Shown: positions 12,183 through 24,950 of the stretch, piece by piece | Numbering within the stretch: the first letter of the stretch is position 1 | How the letters are laid out: every line of letters starts with the position of its first letter | Assembly: GCA_033032865.1 (NCBI GenBank) | Contig: JAWHQI010000001.1 | Span: 828,001-892,000 of the forward strand | Source of the DNA: Dactylorhiza incarnata | Lineage: Eukaryota > Streptophyta > Magnoliopsida > Asparagales > Orchidaceae | Direction of reading: 5' to 3' | Length of the DNA: 64,000 bases | Made by a program: the position numbers and the translations under genes | The notes under the pieces: model-generated | What the model saw: the letters and a program-made list of their open reading frames with translations, nothing else | What the model was told of the DNA's origin: nothing | Databases searched by the model: none

Positions 12183-13485
12183 TGTAAGACCCTCTTTTTT
12201 TTGCATTCTTTCCCGGGTCTTACCGACCAGAACCGCCGTCTTGCGGCGACACCATTACACCCAATGGTCGCCGCCACAAGACGCTGATCCTGCCGGCTAA
12301 TCATCATCATCCATGCCAACCATAATCACAGTAATTGAAGTATTAAATGAAACAAGTCCACAAAATCACATTATAAATTTATCATAATACAAGATTATAA
12401 TGTCCACGATGAGAGAGAACTAAAAGAATAGGGGCTTACGCCCAGTACATGTTCAAATATAGGGCAACAACACTCTCACTCTACATCTATGCGGAATCTA
12501 TCAAACTCTGTCTTCATGCATCTGTAGTTGCTGCTGCAACGAGGTGTAGTGGCTGCTCTGCTTCATCCCGTCCTCCTGTCCTGTCTCCTGAATGGGGTCC
12601 TGCTGTTCTGACACATCATCCATAAAATGATGATGTCCACCGACTGTCAGTCTATAAGACTCAGCATATTCCTCACCGCCTCCACCCGCGACTCCTAGGC
12701 ACTGTGCGGGAGGAGGAAGCGGAGGACATCAAAGGGTAAATCAAAAGCAGGTGACATGTGGCTAGACTAGCAGGGTTTATAATTACTGAACAATTAATAA
12801 TAACAATTCTATGCTAGCAGAGTATAGAGTGACAACAATAAGTAAAAGACAATGCAATATGAAGAAATAGGTATAATAAATAAGAGCAGCAATGAATCTA
12901 ACCTTAACTTATATGCACACGCAAAAGCACATAAGCTAAGGGATCTGACACTAAGGTAAACTCATCGTATAAAAGAGCCCATACTAATTTATATGATGAG
13001 GTCTCTGATTATGAAAGAATGCTATGCTATGATATGCAATGCAATGTTGCAACTCACGCACACGACTCTGTATGTACAGACCTTTAGTTCCCACTTTTCA
13101 GAGGTAGCTAACCTCTCAGGCACCTCTCGTCGTGGTCAAACGGTGGCAGAGGAGCGGGCGTCTCTTCACTTAGGAGGGTAAGCCACACTACCAGACCTAG
13201 GCCCTAACGTACGCTGTGATACCGGTACCCGGTACTCACGAGCTCCTGCGTACTAAAATGAATTGGCCAGGCAGGGTTTAGGGAATCCGTCCCGTCGGAC
13301 GCGCAGTAAAACAACCTGGCCCCTAATCAAACCACTAGCACTGCCGAGTCAACGAACAGCTGTCGGTGTGACGACTAAGCCAGAACCGAAGACCCACCAC
13401 ATCTTATGCATATGAAAATATGTATTAACCCTTACTACCGAGCCTCCAGCTCGCAATTCTAAATCAACATTTATAAAGTAGAGCC

Positions 13486-13956
13486 TACCGCTCGCCAGAC
13501 TACACCAGTCTTATATTTAAGCTATGAGCCTACCGCTCGCTAGACTACACCAGTCTTATATTTAAACTATGAGCCTACCACTCTCTAGACTGCACCAGTC
13601 TTATATTTAAACTACGAGCCTACCGCTCGCTAGACTACACCAGTCTTATATTTAAACTACGAGCCTACCGCTCGCTAGACTACACCAGTCTTATACTTAA
13701 ACTACGAGCCTACCGCTCGCCAGACTACACCAGTCTTATATTTAAACTACGATCCTACTGCTCGCTGGACTATCCCAGTACTTATTCCTTATAACCCGAG
13801 CCTACCGCTCGCAGGACTATCCCAGTCCTTATTCCTTTTAACCTGAGCCTACCGCTCGCAGGACTATCACAGTCCTTTCATATAACCCGAGCCTACCGCT
13901 TGCAGGACTATCCCAGTCCTTCCTTATAACCCGACCCTATCGCTCGCAGGACTATC
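13486..13956. repeat. Hairpin array, left half, in the 5' LTR
   Basis: Same 44-45-bp units as 4259-4922: early units with AGACT/AGTCT stems, then units with AGGACT/AGTCCT stems from about 13800. The array is cut by C1. Confidence 0.88.
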
Positions 13957-14112
13957 CCAATTGTTGGAACAAGGTCTTCCACATCTCCTAGGTTTGAGAA
14001 TAACAAATCCTATGTGTATTTGATCTTGTGTGTTTAAGTGTGCAGGAAATCAAAGTCCACATGACTCAAGGATGGTTGTCCCCAAAATTGAGGCCAGAAT
14101 TCCAACATGGCC

Positions 14113-14435
14113 ACTAGCGCCGGCGGGTAGCAATAACGCCTGGCGCTAGCGATGTTTAACGCAATTCCGGCGGCTTATATAGAAGGAGCTAGCGCCCGGC
14201 GGTAGCTACTAGCGCTGGCGGTAGCATGGCGCACAAGAGGCATAGAGCAAAATGTTGCCGCGGATTGAAGATCCTGCCGTGCAAAACATTACTTAATCAG
14301 GGATAGCGCCGGCGGTAGCTACTAGCGCTGGCAGTAGCGTGGCGCACAAGAGGCATAGAGCAAAATGTTGCTGCAGGTTGAAGATCCTGCCGCGCAAAAC
14401 ATTACTTAATCCGGGCTAGCGCCGGCGGTAGCGCT
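14113..14435. repeat. CpG-rich 'agcgccggcggtagc' motif cluster
   Basis: The core 'gcgc(c/t)ggcggtagc' recurs at least five times upstream of the TATA box, within two larger near-identical blocks of roughly 125 bp ('cataaagg'-free blocks beginning 'gcatggcgcac' and 'gcgtggcgcac'). Clustered palindromic motifs upstream of the TATA box are a known Sirevirus LTR trait. Confidence 0.75.
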
Positions 14436-14440
14436 GAGGC

Positions 14441-14450
14441 TATAAAATGG
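14441..14450 (+). promoter_or_regulatory. TATA box of C1 5' LTR
   Basis: TATAAAATGG, directly downstream of the motif cluster. The same sequence is in the 3' LTR at 21127. This is the likely start region of the genomic RNA. Confidence 0.7.
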
Positions 14451-15150
14451 ACACTTTGGCTCCGTCTTGATCATCCTCTAGAGATCCCAAATTCCAGAGC
14501 CTCGTGCCACAGCATAGAGAGGAGAGTTCGGAGAGATACTCCCACAAATCCATAAAGCCATAAGGGGATCCGTGGAGAATATTTCAACACGCGTCATCAT
14601 CATGACGAAAGACCGCATCGACTACGATCATACTATGCGGGCCTTCGTCCACTTCTCCAAGAGATCCATATAGGGAGTTTTTATTATTGCTGTCTTCAAT
14701 TTTATTTCTCTTTTTCTTTGTAAACGGTAGTGAAATCGCCTCGTGTTGGTGACTAGGTCTGGGGTAGGACTTAGGCCTGAAATTCGCCTCATGTTGGCGA
14801 CTAGATCTAGGCTAGGTCTAGGGGGTGCTCAAGGCCACATCCGGGGAAGGATTGGCTAGAGCGGCTTGAGGCCGAATCTGGGGAGGAGAAGGCTAGGGCC
14901 ACCGGTTCGTGGGGAAGCGAGTCGGGATAGAAAACGAAAAGAGCTTTTATTATTCGCCTCCGATCTCTAGCGTCGTAGAGATCAAGTTTTGTAAAACTTA
15001 TTTAATATTAATAGAGCTTGTCTCTCCTTTTGTTTTACTTGACTTCTTGTTTTAATATTGCACTATTCCAAAGTTTTTCTAAATAAAAGCTAAAGTTTTT
15101 GAAAACCCTTATTCACCCCCCCTTCTTAGGGCGCCTACCGATCCAACAAG

Positions 15151-15163
15151 TGGTATCAGAGGG
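15151..15163 (+). promoter_or_regulatory. C1 primer binding site
   Basis: TGGTATCAGAGGG starts two bases after the 5' LTR and is complementary to the 3' end of initiator methionine tRNA. Confidence 0.9.
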
Positions 15164-15197
15164 AGGTTATTCCTAATCGGCTTAACAACCGGGAATA

Positions 15198-16712
15198 ATG
15201 GCGTCTCATGATCTCGCTTCTACTAGTGGGGTAAATCTTTATGAAGAAGAAAAATCTCCTAAACCACCTTTATTCGAAGGGAAAAATTATAAAGGGTGGA
15301 AATTATTAATGGAAAAATTTATTAAAAGCTTAGATATCAATGCATGGGATATAACAATAGTTAGACCAGTGGATGAATTAAATAAAAAAGAACGTCAACT
15401 AAATGCAAAAGCCAAACATTATTTATTTTGTGCTCTATCAAATGAAATTTTCAAATTAATATATTGCTTTTCTAGTGCATACAAAGTTTGGCAATTTCTT
15501 GAAGAAATGTATGATTTTCCTCTCGCAGGTATAGATCAAACACAGGAGGAGAAGAACATACAAGCATCCACTACTATTCAAGAAGATCTCTCTCGTTGCA
15601 AAACCATGGAAATCATGAAAACTAACTTGGAAAAAGAGAGCAATACATCAAAAGAAAAAGAAGATGAAAATTCATCTATGATGGAGGAAGGCGCAAAAGA
15701 TAACGAAGGAACTTCATGCACACATTTTTCCTCTACCAAAAGCGCTGTAAGAAAGTCAAAATCTTCTTCTTGTGTGATAACTTCCATTTCTAGTTTCAAT
15801 ATACTAAAAACTGCTAAACGTAAGATCAAGAAATTAAAAATTACTAATAAAAACTTACGTTTAGAAAATAAGAGATTAAAAACAAATGTTAATTTAGAAT
15901 CTAATTGTGATGTGGTTTCACCATCTTGTCATTTACTTGAAAACACAAAACCTTGTTTTGATTGTGATAATTTTAAGGAAAAACTTAAGGAACTTGAAAA
16001 AGAAATTATTTGTATAAAAGAACATAATGAAAAATTATCTTTAGAAAATTCATCTTTAAAAGGTGATTGTGCTACATGCAAAAGTTATAAAATTGAAATT
16101 GAAGAGATGGATGAAACATTTGAGGAATACAGAAATGAATACCAAAACCATATTGATTCAATTGTTTCTACTCTTAATAATAGCACAATTGCGTATAACA
16201 ATGCTAGACATAACTTGAAACTTAAGAACAATGAATTAGAAACTAAAATTATCTTGCTTAAGGAAATCTTAAAGAAAAATTCGCAATATCAAACAAACTC
16301 TAAAAGCAAGTTAAATATGATATCTCAAAATATGAATAAACCAAACAATGGGAATAAAAAACATCAAAAGATTGTAAATGAAATTCCAAAACACTATCAT
16401 CATCATCATTTACAATATCAATCTTCTCCCAACGAAAAATTAAACGTTCACAAATTTCCTATGAAAAATACTTTCAATAATCATTACAATCATAATCATC
16501 AATATAAAGATTATCATAATGGAAATTTGACATATAAGAATAACATTAAACCAAAGTTTGAATGGAGGCCCCAAATTAAAAATGAAACATTAACTTCACA
16601 TGAAAGGACCCATTCATCACTAACTACCCACAAACATACACGATATATTTGGGTACCCAAAGGAACCACCACACTTGGTCCCCTTTGGATACCTAAATCT
16701 CTTATTCATTAG
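15198..16712 (+). CDS. gag: Gag-like protein of C1 (intact, 504 aa)
   Basis: The ORF starts 35 bp after the primer site with ATG and has no stop for 504 codons. Residues 20-110 resemble the copia-type Gag N-terminal region: 'PPLFEGKNYKGW', then a spaced 'IYCFSSAYKVWQFLEEMYD', as in UBN2-type domains. The middle (about 200-370) is lysine-, glutamate- and asparagine-rich with long heptad-like stretches, so a coiled coil is likely. The C-terminus is His/Asn-rich with a 'HYHHHHLQYQ' segment and ends near 'YIWVPKG', a signature seen at the end of Sirevirus Gag proteins. No CCHC zinc knuckle is visible, unlike autonomous Sirevirus Gag. The homologous ORF in C2 (61774-63231) is broken. Possible role: RNA packaging or particle assembly, or interaction with a partner element's Gag (inference). 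It is the longest intact ORF in the window. Confidence 0.85.
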   Translation: MASHDLASTSGVNLYEEEKSPKPPLFEGKNYKGWKLLMEKFIKSLDINAWDITIVRPVDELNKKERQLNAKAKHYLFCALSNEIFKLIYCFSSAYKVWQFLEEMYDFPLAGIDQTQEEKNIQASTTIQEDLSRCKTMEIMKTNLEKESNTSKEKEDENSSMMEEGAKDNEGTSCTHFSSTKSAVRKSKSSSCVITSISSFNILKTAKRKIKKLKITNKNLRLENKRLKTNVNLESNCDVVSPSCHLLENTKPCFDCDNFKEKLKELEKEIICIKEHNEKLSLENSSLKGDCATCKSYKIEIEEMDETFEEYRNEYQNHIDSIVSTLNNSTIAYNNARHNLKLKNNELETKIILLKEILKKNSQYQTNSKSKLNMISQNMNKPNNGNKKHQKIVNEIPKHYHHHHLQYQSSPNEKLNVHKFPMKNTFNNHYNHNHQYKDYHNGNLTYKNNIKPKFEWRPQIKNETLTSHERTHSSLTTHKHTRYIWVPKGTTTLGPLWIPKSLIH

Positions 16713-19700
16713 GTATCATCAATTGCATGAAGTAGAATCCTTTCAAAATGAAATATATAAAGTTCTACTTCATGATATGCCTTCATGTCTTTTAATTTTT
16801 TTTTGTTTTCCTATTTCTTTTGAACTATCATGTCATGGTCATCCTATACAGTATTAAAGATATGATTTTATCTCTTAAAAGCTTAATATATTCATAAAAT
16901 CAAATTGATCAAAATTCAAAATCATATTTTATTTTGATGACCTATCTTTTATTCTTATATTCATTGCTTCTAAATATCTTATGTTATCCAAATGAATCAA
17001 ACTCTAAATTTGCTATAAGATATTTCAAATTAAATCCGGTTATTTGGCTATTAAGATTCTTAGCCTTCACCAACAAGTGGTTTAGTGAAATAACTTGACC
17101 TAAAAGAAAATTCAAAGATCTAAATCAAAATTCTTAATTAAAGGAAAATCACTAAAATGTATTGAAAGAATTTATCTTCATAATGAATATAGAATTCACA
17201 AACACCACTATGATCTATTGATGTCCTTTGCTAAAATTCTCTAACATCATAAGTCATATCAAAAGTCTTCTACAAATAATTATTTCTATCACATTTATGT
17301 GAATTATAATTGATATATTAACTGATGACAATTGATATTATAATGGTTGGTGTATATTGTGATTTATTTCTAGTTTAGACCTTTGAATCATCTTGATATC
17401 AAATCAAATAAAATCATCACTCCATTCTAGGTCTATAAGTTGAAACATTGTATCAACAAACCTTGGTATAACATTAATCTCAAACTTATCATACTAACAT
17501 TGTCGGCTAAAAAATATTTGTGTCTATGTTGGGCTTTATTTGTTTACCAAGATATACAGGATGGGTATTCTCATCTAGGGCTTATCCATGGTATGATTGT
17601 GCATGAACATTATTGTTAATCTCTAAAATCATGCATATTTGATTTGTTCATTCATGACCTCTCATGCTTACATTTCATATCATTTTCAAACTACATTGGT
17701 AAATATAAGCATTAAAAATATTAAAATGGAGATATAATGAAATATATCACTTACAAAGTTTAGTTGGTAAAGTCATATACAAAATCGCTAATGTTTCATG
17801 AAATTTGCACTATCTAGACATTTCCTAAAAATTTGAAATTTCAGCATGTAACTACTATTATGACACTTAATCAAGATCCAAAATTAAAATTTCCAAAATC
17901 CTAAAAAACCGTTCACTGTCTCCCGCGCTAGCGCTACCGCAGGCGCTAGCGTCCATGTTTGATTTTCTGTATTTTTTAAAATTTCAAAAATCCATAAAAA
18001 TATATAAATCTATATTTTCTACTTAGTTTTGCACTTCTGTTTTTCTTTATTTTTTGAAAAATCAAATACAAAACTACAAAAACCAAATTACAAAAAATAT
18101 GTTTTTTTTTCGCTCGTATTGTTTCCTTTGTTTAAAGTTCATCTTTATGCAAAAATCAAATATAAAAATTACAAAAGCAAAAATTACAAAAATATGCTTT
18201 TTTTTGCTAAAATCAAATACAAAAATATAAAACTTTAAAACTATAAACAAACTGTATGATTTTTGTGAAAAATCAAGCATGATTTATTCTATTATTTAGA
18301 AATTCTACAATGTTGCAATTTATCTTTTCAAACTACGTTGAACATTGTTTTCATCATGCTTTGATATATCTATTAATATGTGCATCAATTCTATTTTAAA
18401 GGTTGTGTAGAACTAAGCTTAGCATGCCTCTAAGTATGAGTAAATGTTTTATGTTTGATAATGATATTTATTCACTCACCCTTTTTGGCATTGTCTACAT
18501 ATGTGTTTAATCTAAGAATACTTGTGTATGTTTTGTATTAGTACAATGGATTAAAATTGCACAAGTATCTTACATACACTCCTTATTTTGCACTCTTAAA
18601 AATTAAGAAAAGTGGTTATGTTTTTCATAAATTCTATTAATTTGCAAAATAAGTGTATTCAGAGAACTTTGTACAAAACAAAATTATAAAATAAATGACA
18701 AAGATAACTCCACCAAGCACTACTTGAACCTCCTGATAAGTCTTAATAAGCATTGTGAGGTTGAGCACCTTGGAAAGAATAGTAAAGTGTCTTGTCCAAA
18801 TCAAATCTTTCTTTCAAAAATAAGAAAAACCACTTACTCTTAAGTACACCGGATCACTAGTCTCAAAATTCAAAATAAAATATGTGATCCCCCAAGCACT
18901 ACTTTGCACCCTGATAAGTCTTAATGAGAATTGTGTGTGCAGAGCACCTTGGTAGTTGTACTTTTTATTGTGCATTCAAGTGTGTGGAAGTAATCTTATT
19001 TGTGTTTTATTGTGCTATTACTTTACATATTTCTTGTATTTTTGATTAAAACATTTGTTTACACTACTCAAAAATACACTTATGTACACATCATTATCTT
19101 CCATAACACTTCTTCTCATGAGTATTGGATCCTAATGCTAATTCTATATTACTCTTTACTTATGAAATGCACTAGATAACCTAGCATGTTTTCTATAATG
19201 TTTGGTATGATTTGAAATTGTGAATTGAAATAACATTGTAGTAATCTCTTTGTGTTAATATTATTTCATGCTTGGTTATTTTTGTCAACCATAAAAGTTT
19301 TTCATTGAAACATGATTTACATAAACATCTTCTTTTTGAAATTAAACTCATATATCTTTTTATGGATTATTCTTGATTACAATAAGATGTTTCATGTATT
19401 TCTACAAGTCTCCCGCATCATCACCATATAACTTTTACCTTGCACTTTCATGCTTATATCAAGTCTTAAATCTCAATTTTTTTCTTAAAAAAAAAACAAG
19501 TGGTAGACTTGCTTGGTAGAATTTATATTGGTTGTTCTAACACGCATATCAGTTTTATAGTAACAAACTCTGATTTATTTCAATATAAACGTGTATGCTA
19601 AACGCTCTTCCAACAAGTGAAACATTGCTAAAAGGATGTTGTTTCTTTCTTCCAAAATGCTTCAACTCTTATCTTTATAAAGTTAGTTTTGAAACTCAAA

Positions 19701-20635
19701 AACATCTCCTCTTTTAACTTAAACTCTTATTTAGTATTATGGTGTTTCTTTTTCAAAATCTTCCACAATGCTCAAACTCTGATACTTTCATGAATTTCAA
19801 TATAGCTAAGTAAGTTTTATTTCAAAAAAATTCAAGTACGATTCTTCCCATTAGATTTAAAAGCTTCATGTTTCAAAAAACTATTATCCGTGACTAAATA
19901 TCTCACCATAGCGGGGGCGTAGGGTTGTAGACATTAGATAAACTTATCTTTAGTCATGTCTTGTCCTTAACCGGGGAGGGTTCTAGTGGGGCCTTACGAG
20001 GCACTGGGGGGAAAGAGTGCTAGGTTGAGTTTTGTCTAGTGTTTCCATATGGGGCTAACACCCCAACCTACGACATGTTTGCAGCTCCTCATGCCCATCC
20101 GTCACTTAGTACGGGGCTAGGGTGTAGACATATTGTCTGGGTAGATTGGTTATTTGGACATCCTTATTTTTATGCTTAAAACTTTTATATAAAGGGAAAA
20201 TCATTACTTTTTTATGCTAAAAACTCTGATTTCCTTCTATGAAAAATTGTGTAATGCTTATAACTCTGATCTATTTAAATGAAAAACAATTCTAAAACTC
20301 CTTATCATTTACTTCAAAAGCTCGATCATGCCTTATTTTCTACTTACAAACTTTTTTGGTGATTTGTTTCCCTACCCACTTTTGCTAATAACAAAGGGGG
20401 AGAACTAACATGATAAAAATAACCCGCTATCATAAACCCAATATGACAAATTCAGATGATAGCTTACATATTAGGGGAGCATTCACTTAGGGGGAGCATG
20501 TAATTAGGGGGGAGCAATTTTAAATGCTAAAATCAATAATTATCCTAAGTCATCACTCTCACACACACACAAGTATTGTTTCATCATGCTTATATATTAA
20601 TGCTTTGATTTATCATTAATGGATTTGTTATTATC
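16713..20635 (+). other. C1 non-coding internal region
   Basis: About 3.9 kb, very AT-rich, with no ORF over 70 codons carrying a recognisable motif. A CpG-rich palindromic block like the LTR motif lies at 17925-17955. A repeated pair of segments at 18700-18790 and 18890-18960 shares 'ccaagcactact' and 'gcaccttgg'. A moderately GC-richer block lies at 19900-20150. Pol is absent rather than mutated. Confidence 0.75.
17925..17955. repeat. LTR-type palindromic motif inside C1
   Basis: 'gcgctagcgctaccgc' followed by 'aggcgctagcg' resembles the LTR motif cluster at 14113-14435 but lies 2.8 kb inside the element. It is the only CpG-rich island in an otherwise AT-rich stretch. Confidence 0.65.
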
Positions 20636-20647
20636 AAAAGGGGGAGT
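20391..20647 (+). promoter_or_regulatory. Repeated polypurine boxes before the C1 3' LTR
   Basis: GGGGGAG-type boxes occur near 20395, 20474, 20489, 20507 and immediately before the LTR at 20636-20646 (AAAAGGGGGAG). The last is the expected plus-strand primer. Multiple such boxes upstream of the 3' LTR are a recognised Sirevirus feature. Confidence 0.8.
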
Positions 20648-20648
20648 T

Positions 20649-21836
20649 TGTTGGAACATGGTCTTCTGCATCTCCTATGTTTGAGAATAACAAATCCTAT
20701 GTGTATTTGATCTTGTGTGTTTAAGTGTGCAGGAAATCAAAGTCCACATGACTCAAGGATGGTTGTCCCCAAAATTGAGGCCAGAATTCCAACATGGCCA
20801 CTAGCGCCGGCGGTAGCAATAACGCCTGGCGCTAGCGATGATTAACGCAATTCCGGCGGCTTATATAGAAGGAGCTATAGCCCGGCGGTAGCTACTAGCG
20901 CTGGCGGTAGCATGGCGCACAAGAGGCATAGAGCAAAATGTTGCCGCGGATTGAAGATCCTGCCGCGCAAAACATTACTTAATCAGGGATAGTGCTGGCG
21001 GTAGCTATTAGCGCTGGCGGTAGCGTGGCGCACAAGAGGCATAGAGCAAAATGTTGCCGCGGATTGAAGATCTTGCTGCGCAAAACATTACTTAATCCGG
21101 GCTAGCGCCGGCGGTAGCGCTGAGGCTATAAAATGGACACTTTGGCTCCGTCTTGATCATCCTCTAGAGATCCCAAATTCCAGAGCCTCGTGCCACATCA
21201 TAGAGAGGAGAATTCGGAGAGATACTCCCACGAATCCATAAAGCCATAAGGAGATCCGTGGAGAAGATTTCAACATGCGTCATCATCATGACGAAAGACC
21301 ACATCGACTACGATCATACTCTGCAGGCCTTCGTCCACTTCTCCAAGAGATCCATATAGGGAGTTTTTATTATTGCTGTCTTCTATTTTATTTCTCTTTT
21401 TCTTTGTAAATGGTAGTGAAATCGCCTCGTGTTGGCGACTAGGTATGGGGTAGGACTTAGGGCTGAAATTCGCCTCATGTTGGCGACTAGATCTAGGCTA
21501 GGTCTATGGGGTGCTCGAGGCCACATCCGGGGAAGGATTGGCTAGAGCGGCTTGAGGCCGATTTCGGGGAGGAGAAGGCTAGGGCCACCGGTTCGTGGGG
21601 AAGCAAGTCGGGATAGAAAACGAAAAGAGCTTTTATTATTCGCCTCTGATCTCTAGCGTCGTAGAGATCAAGTTTTGCAAAACTTATTTAATATTAATAA
21701 AGCTTGTCTCTCTTTTTGTTTTACTTGACTTCTTGTTTCAATATTGCACTATTCCAAAGTTTTTCTAAATAAAAGCTAAAGTTTTTGAAAACCCTTATTC
21801 ACCCCCCCCCCTCTAAGGGCGCCTACCGATCCAACA
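20649..21836 (+). mobile_element. C1 3' LTR
   Basis: Same 1.19-kb sequence as 13962-15148 with scattered substitutions. It ends ATCCAACA and is followed by the CCAAT duplication. TATA box at 21127. Confidence 0.93.
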
Positions 21837-21841
21837 CCAAT

Positions 21842-22035
21842 CCATCCTTATAACCCGAGCCTACCACTCGCAGGACTATCCCAGTCCTTCCTTATAACCC
21901 GAGCCTACCGCTCACAGGACTATCCCAGTCCTTCCTTATAACCCGAGGCAACCGCTCGCAGGACTATCCCAATCCTTCCTGATAACCCGAGCCTACCGCT
22001 CGCAAGACTATCCCAGTCCATATTTCATTCCTTCC
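21842..22035. repeat. Hairpin array, right half, in the 5' LTR
   Basis: Continues the 44-bp units interrupted at 13961; AGGACT/AGTCCT stems. Followed by LTR sequence homologous to 4923 onward. Confidence 0.88.
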
Positions 22036-22789
22036 TAAATTTGGGAGGGAGATTATGTTTTGAGTTCTCCTACTTTACTACTCTTGTCTATTGTTAGTTG
22101 ATATTAGCAGCTTGGGGTGAATCCTGTACTTCCCGTGGATTACCCGGTGAAGGGCTCGCAACGGTACTAGGGAATGTGATGGTGACTGAAGCCCAAATCC
22201 CCTTTCCAGGATATTTATTTTATTTAGTTGCTACCCATTCTTGTATGCCCATTTGCTCTCCAATTGCTCTAAAATCCTAGGGTGGATTACCATTTGACTA
22301 GTGCAGACATGTGTCGGTGTTCTATTGAACACCGAACCATGTCATTCCTAGTGACCGACTATTTTCTTGTGTTATCTCTTTCAATCATAATTTTCACTTC
22401 TTGCTAAGTCATCCTTCGCCTCCCATAATCGGTCCTTATCAAATTCCTGAATTGATAGTTTTACTTAACGCACCCCGTCATTATTTCCGATGACTGCCCT
22501 TGGAGATTAATCCTTTAACCTAATTGGGCATCTGCAATTATCTTAGAGTTAGTAACTCTGCGGGTGGTGACCATAAGGAAGGGTTTCGAATATATGTTTT
22601 TAGTTTCTACTGTTCACAGACAAAGGTGAGATTGAACTAGGTTTGACTCTTAAGACGCAACCTTGGACCTATCATGTCCTAATGAGTTCCAATTTCTTAC
22701 CATAGGTTCTAAACGAGTAATGATCTAACAACCTCAAATCCTACAATTCATACTCTTCCAGGGAATCTTTAATCATAGTTTCTATTCAA

Positions 22790-24190
22790 ATAGATGGGGT
22801 GAAAGTAATGTTTTACGCAGCTAGTACCATCTACAAATCTCTATTAATTCTGATAAATTTACAATAGCATAGTATTGGTCTAAAAACCTCAAACCCTAAG
22901 TTTCACAATTTTTCAGGGATTATTTGACCATGATTTCTATTTAATACAAGTGGTGTGCCAATAAGGTTTTACACTACAACTACCATCTACAGGTCATAAT
23001 AAATTCTGATAAAATCACAGTAGTACAATATTGACCTAAAAACTTCAGTGCCAAAGTTTCATAATATTCCAAGGAGTAATTATACATAATTACCATTTAA
23101 TACAAGTGGTGTGCCAATAAGGTTTTACACTACAACCACCATCTACATGTCACAATAAATTCTGATAAAATCACAGTAGTATAATATTGACCTAAAAACT
23201 TCAGAACCTAAGTTTCACATTTTTCCAAGGAATATTTACCCATAATTACTATTTAATACAAGTGGTGTACCAATAAGGTTTTACACTATAACTACTATCT
23301 ACAAGTCACAATAAATTTTGATAAAATCACAGTAGTACAATATTGACCTAAAAACTTTAGTGCCAAAGTTTCATAATATTCCAAGGAGTATTTATCCATA
23401 ATTACCATTTAATACAAGTGGTGTGCCAATAAGGTTTTACACTACAACCACCATCTACAGGTCACAATAAATTCTGATAAAATCACATTAGTACAATATT
23501 GACCTAAAAACTTCAGAACCTAAGTTTCACATTTTTCCAAGGAATATTTACCCATAATTACTATTTAACACAAGTGGTGTGCCAATAAGGTTTTACACTA
23601 CAACCACCATCTACATGTCACAATAAATTCAGATAAAATCTCAGTATTACAATATTGACCAAAAAACTTCAGTGCCAAAGTTTCACATTTTACCAAAGAA
23701 TATTTACCCATAATTACTATTTAATACAAGTGGTGTGCCAATAAGGTTTTACACTACAACTACCATCTACAGGTCATAATAAATTTTGATAAAATCATAG
23801 TAATACAATATTGACCTAAAAACTTCAGAACCTATGTTTCACATTTTTCCAAGGAATATGTACCCATAATTACTATTTAATACAAGTGGTGTGCCAATAA
23901 GGTTTTACACTACAACTACCATCTACAGGTCACAATAAATTCTGCTATAATCACCGTAGTACAATATTAACCTAAAAATACCAAGTCCTAAATTTCAGAA
24001 TATTCCAGGGAAATTTAAATCACATTATCCAATTGATTCTCATGGTGTGCAAATAAGGACTTATACATTAAGTACTTGATTATGACCTCAATAAAATCTC
24101 GTAAAATTTGTATAGCATAATATTGACCTAAAAATCCCAAGTCCTAAATTTCAGAATATTCCATGTTGATTTTACCCCAAAAATTCCATT
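22790..24190. repeat. 156-bp tandem array in the 5' LTR
   Basis: Same unit and same alternation as 5690-7090. The two arrays differ only by small changes, consistent with one transposition copying the whole array. Confidence 0.93.
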
Positions 24191-24950
24191 AATTTATAGG
24201 TGTGACAATTTAAATTAATTAGAAAAACTTAGTGATTCTAGCTCTAATGACCTCCAAACTCTTGGGCTTGGATTGTTAGGTCACCCTACTTGCATGGACA
24301 AAGTTTTAGTGACATGCAAGGTGATTTTCACCTTCAGAACCTAACTAAAACTTCAACAAGACCAAAATGGCTATGGGCACCCAATTTCCCTCTTAAGACC
24401 CAAATTTCAATTAGAAGTTCAGAGAAATCCTCTCAGGCACATGAGATGAAATTTTAACCAGGGCCCACTCATGACCTAAGTTAGACCTCACGAAAATGTT
24501 GGGGGTCTTGGGGTCCATATGACTACCTAATTAAATGTTTCATGCTTTATTTAATTCCCGCAAGAACTTAGGAAAAATCTTTGCCTAAAATCCTCAAATT
24601 TTGGCAGAATGTGTATTTAGGTATGACCCTTGCATGTTCAAAATTTCAGGCCTTGGTGAAGTCCCCATCAATGGGAATTAACAAATCTGTGGCTGGTTCA
24701 CCATTTGAACCAGCCTCACTAAATTTGACCTACAAGAGTCTACATGTACTCATTTGACCTGATTTTAATTCCTATGTAAAGTAGACTCAGAGATCTACAA
24801 GATTTGTCTCTGGACATTTTTCGATTTTTGGCATCTAAGGGCCTCAATTTCGGCTTACAAAATCTGGCTAGAGGTGTGACATTTCATTTAATGATATGAT
24901 CTAATTAATTTTGGGCTGCGTTTAACATAAGCCGCCAGATCCAACGATCA
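24190..24950. other. AT-rich LTR spacer, no gene
   Basis: Homologous to 7090-7850. Nothing else evident. Confidence 0.6.

Larger units (their letters stand above)
13962..15148 (+). mobile_element. C1 5' LTR
   Basis: TG...CA ends, TGTTGGA/TCCAACA inverted termini. Between about 14113 and 14435 it carries repeated 'agcgc-gg-cggtagc' motifs, CpG-rich and partly palindromic. A TATA box (TATAAAATGG) lies at 14441. A C-rich tract with 'agggcgcc' precedes the end. Confidence 0.93.
13962..21836 (+). mobile_element. Sirevirus-like copia element C1, gag-like only
   Basis: This complete 7875-bp element starts TGTTGGAACA and ends ATCCAACA, with target duplication CCAAT at 13957-13961 and 21837-21841. 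LTRs of 1187 and 1188 bp flank a primer site, one gag-like ORF of 504 codons, about 3.9 kb of AT-rich non-coding DNA and several polypurine boxes. No protease, integrase or reverse transcriptase is present, so it must rely on enzymes supplied by another element (inference). The Sirevirus assignment rests on the repeated GGGGGAG boxes, the motif-rich LTR and the Gag C-terminal 'WVPKG' signature. The closely similar LTRs and intact ORF suggest that it is the youngest complete element here. Confidence 0.92.

Noticed and set aside
16713..20635. Hidden pol in C1
   Set aside because: No protease, integrase or RT motif was seen in any supplied frame; the longest frames are under 70 codons and AT-driven.
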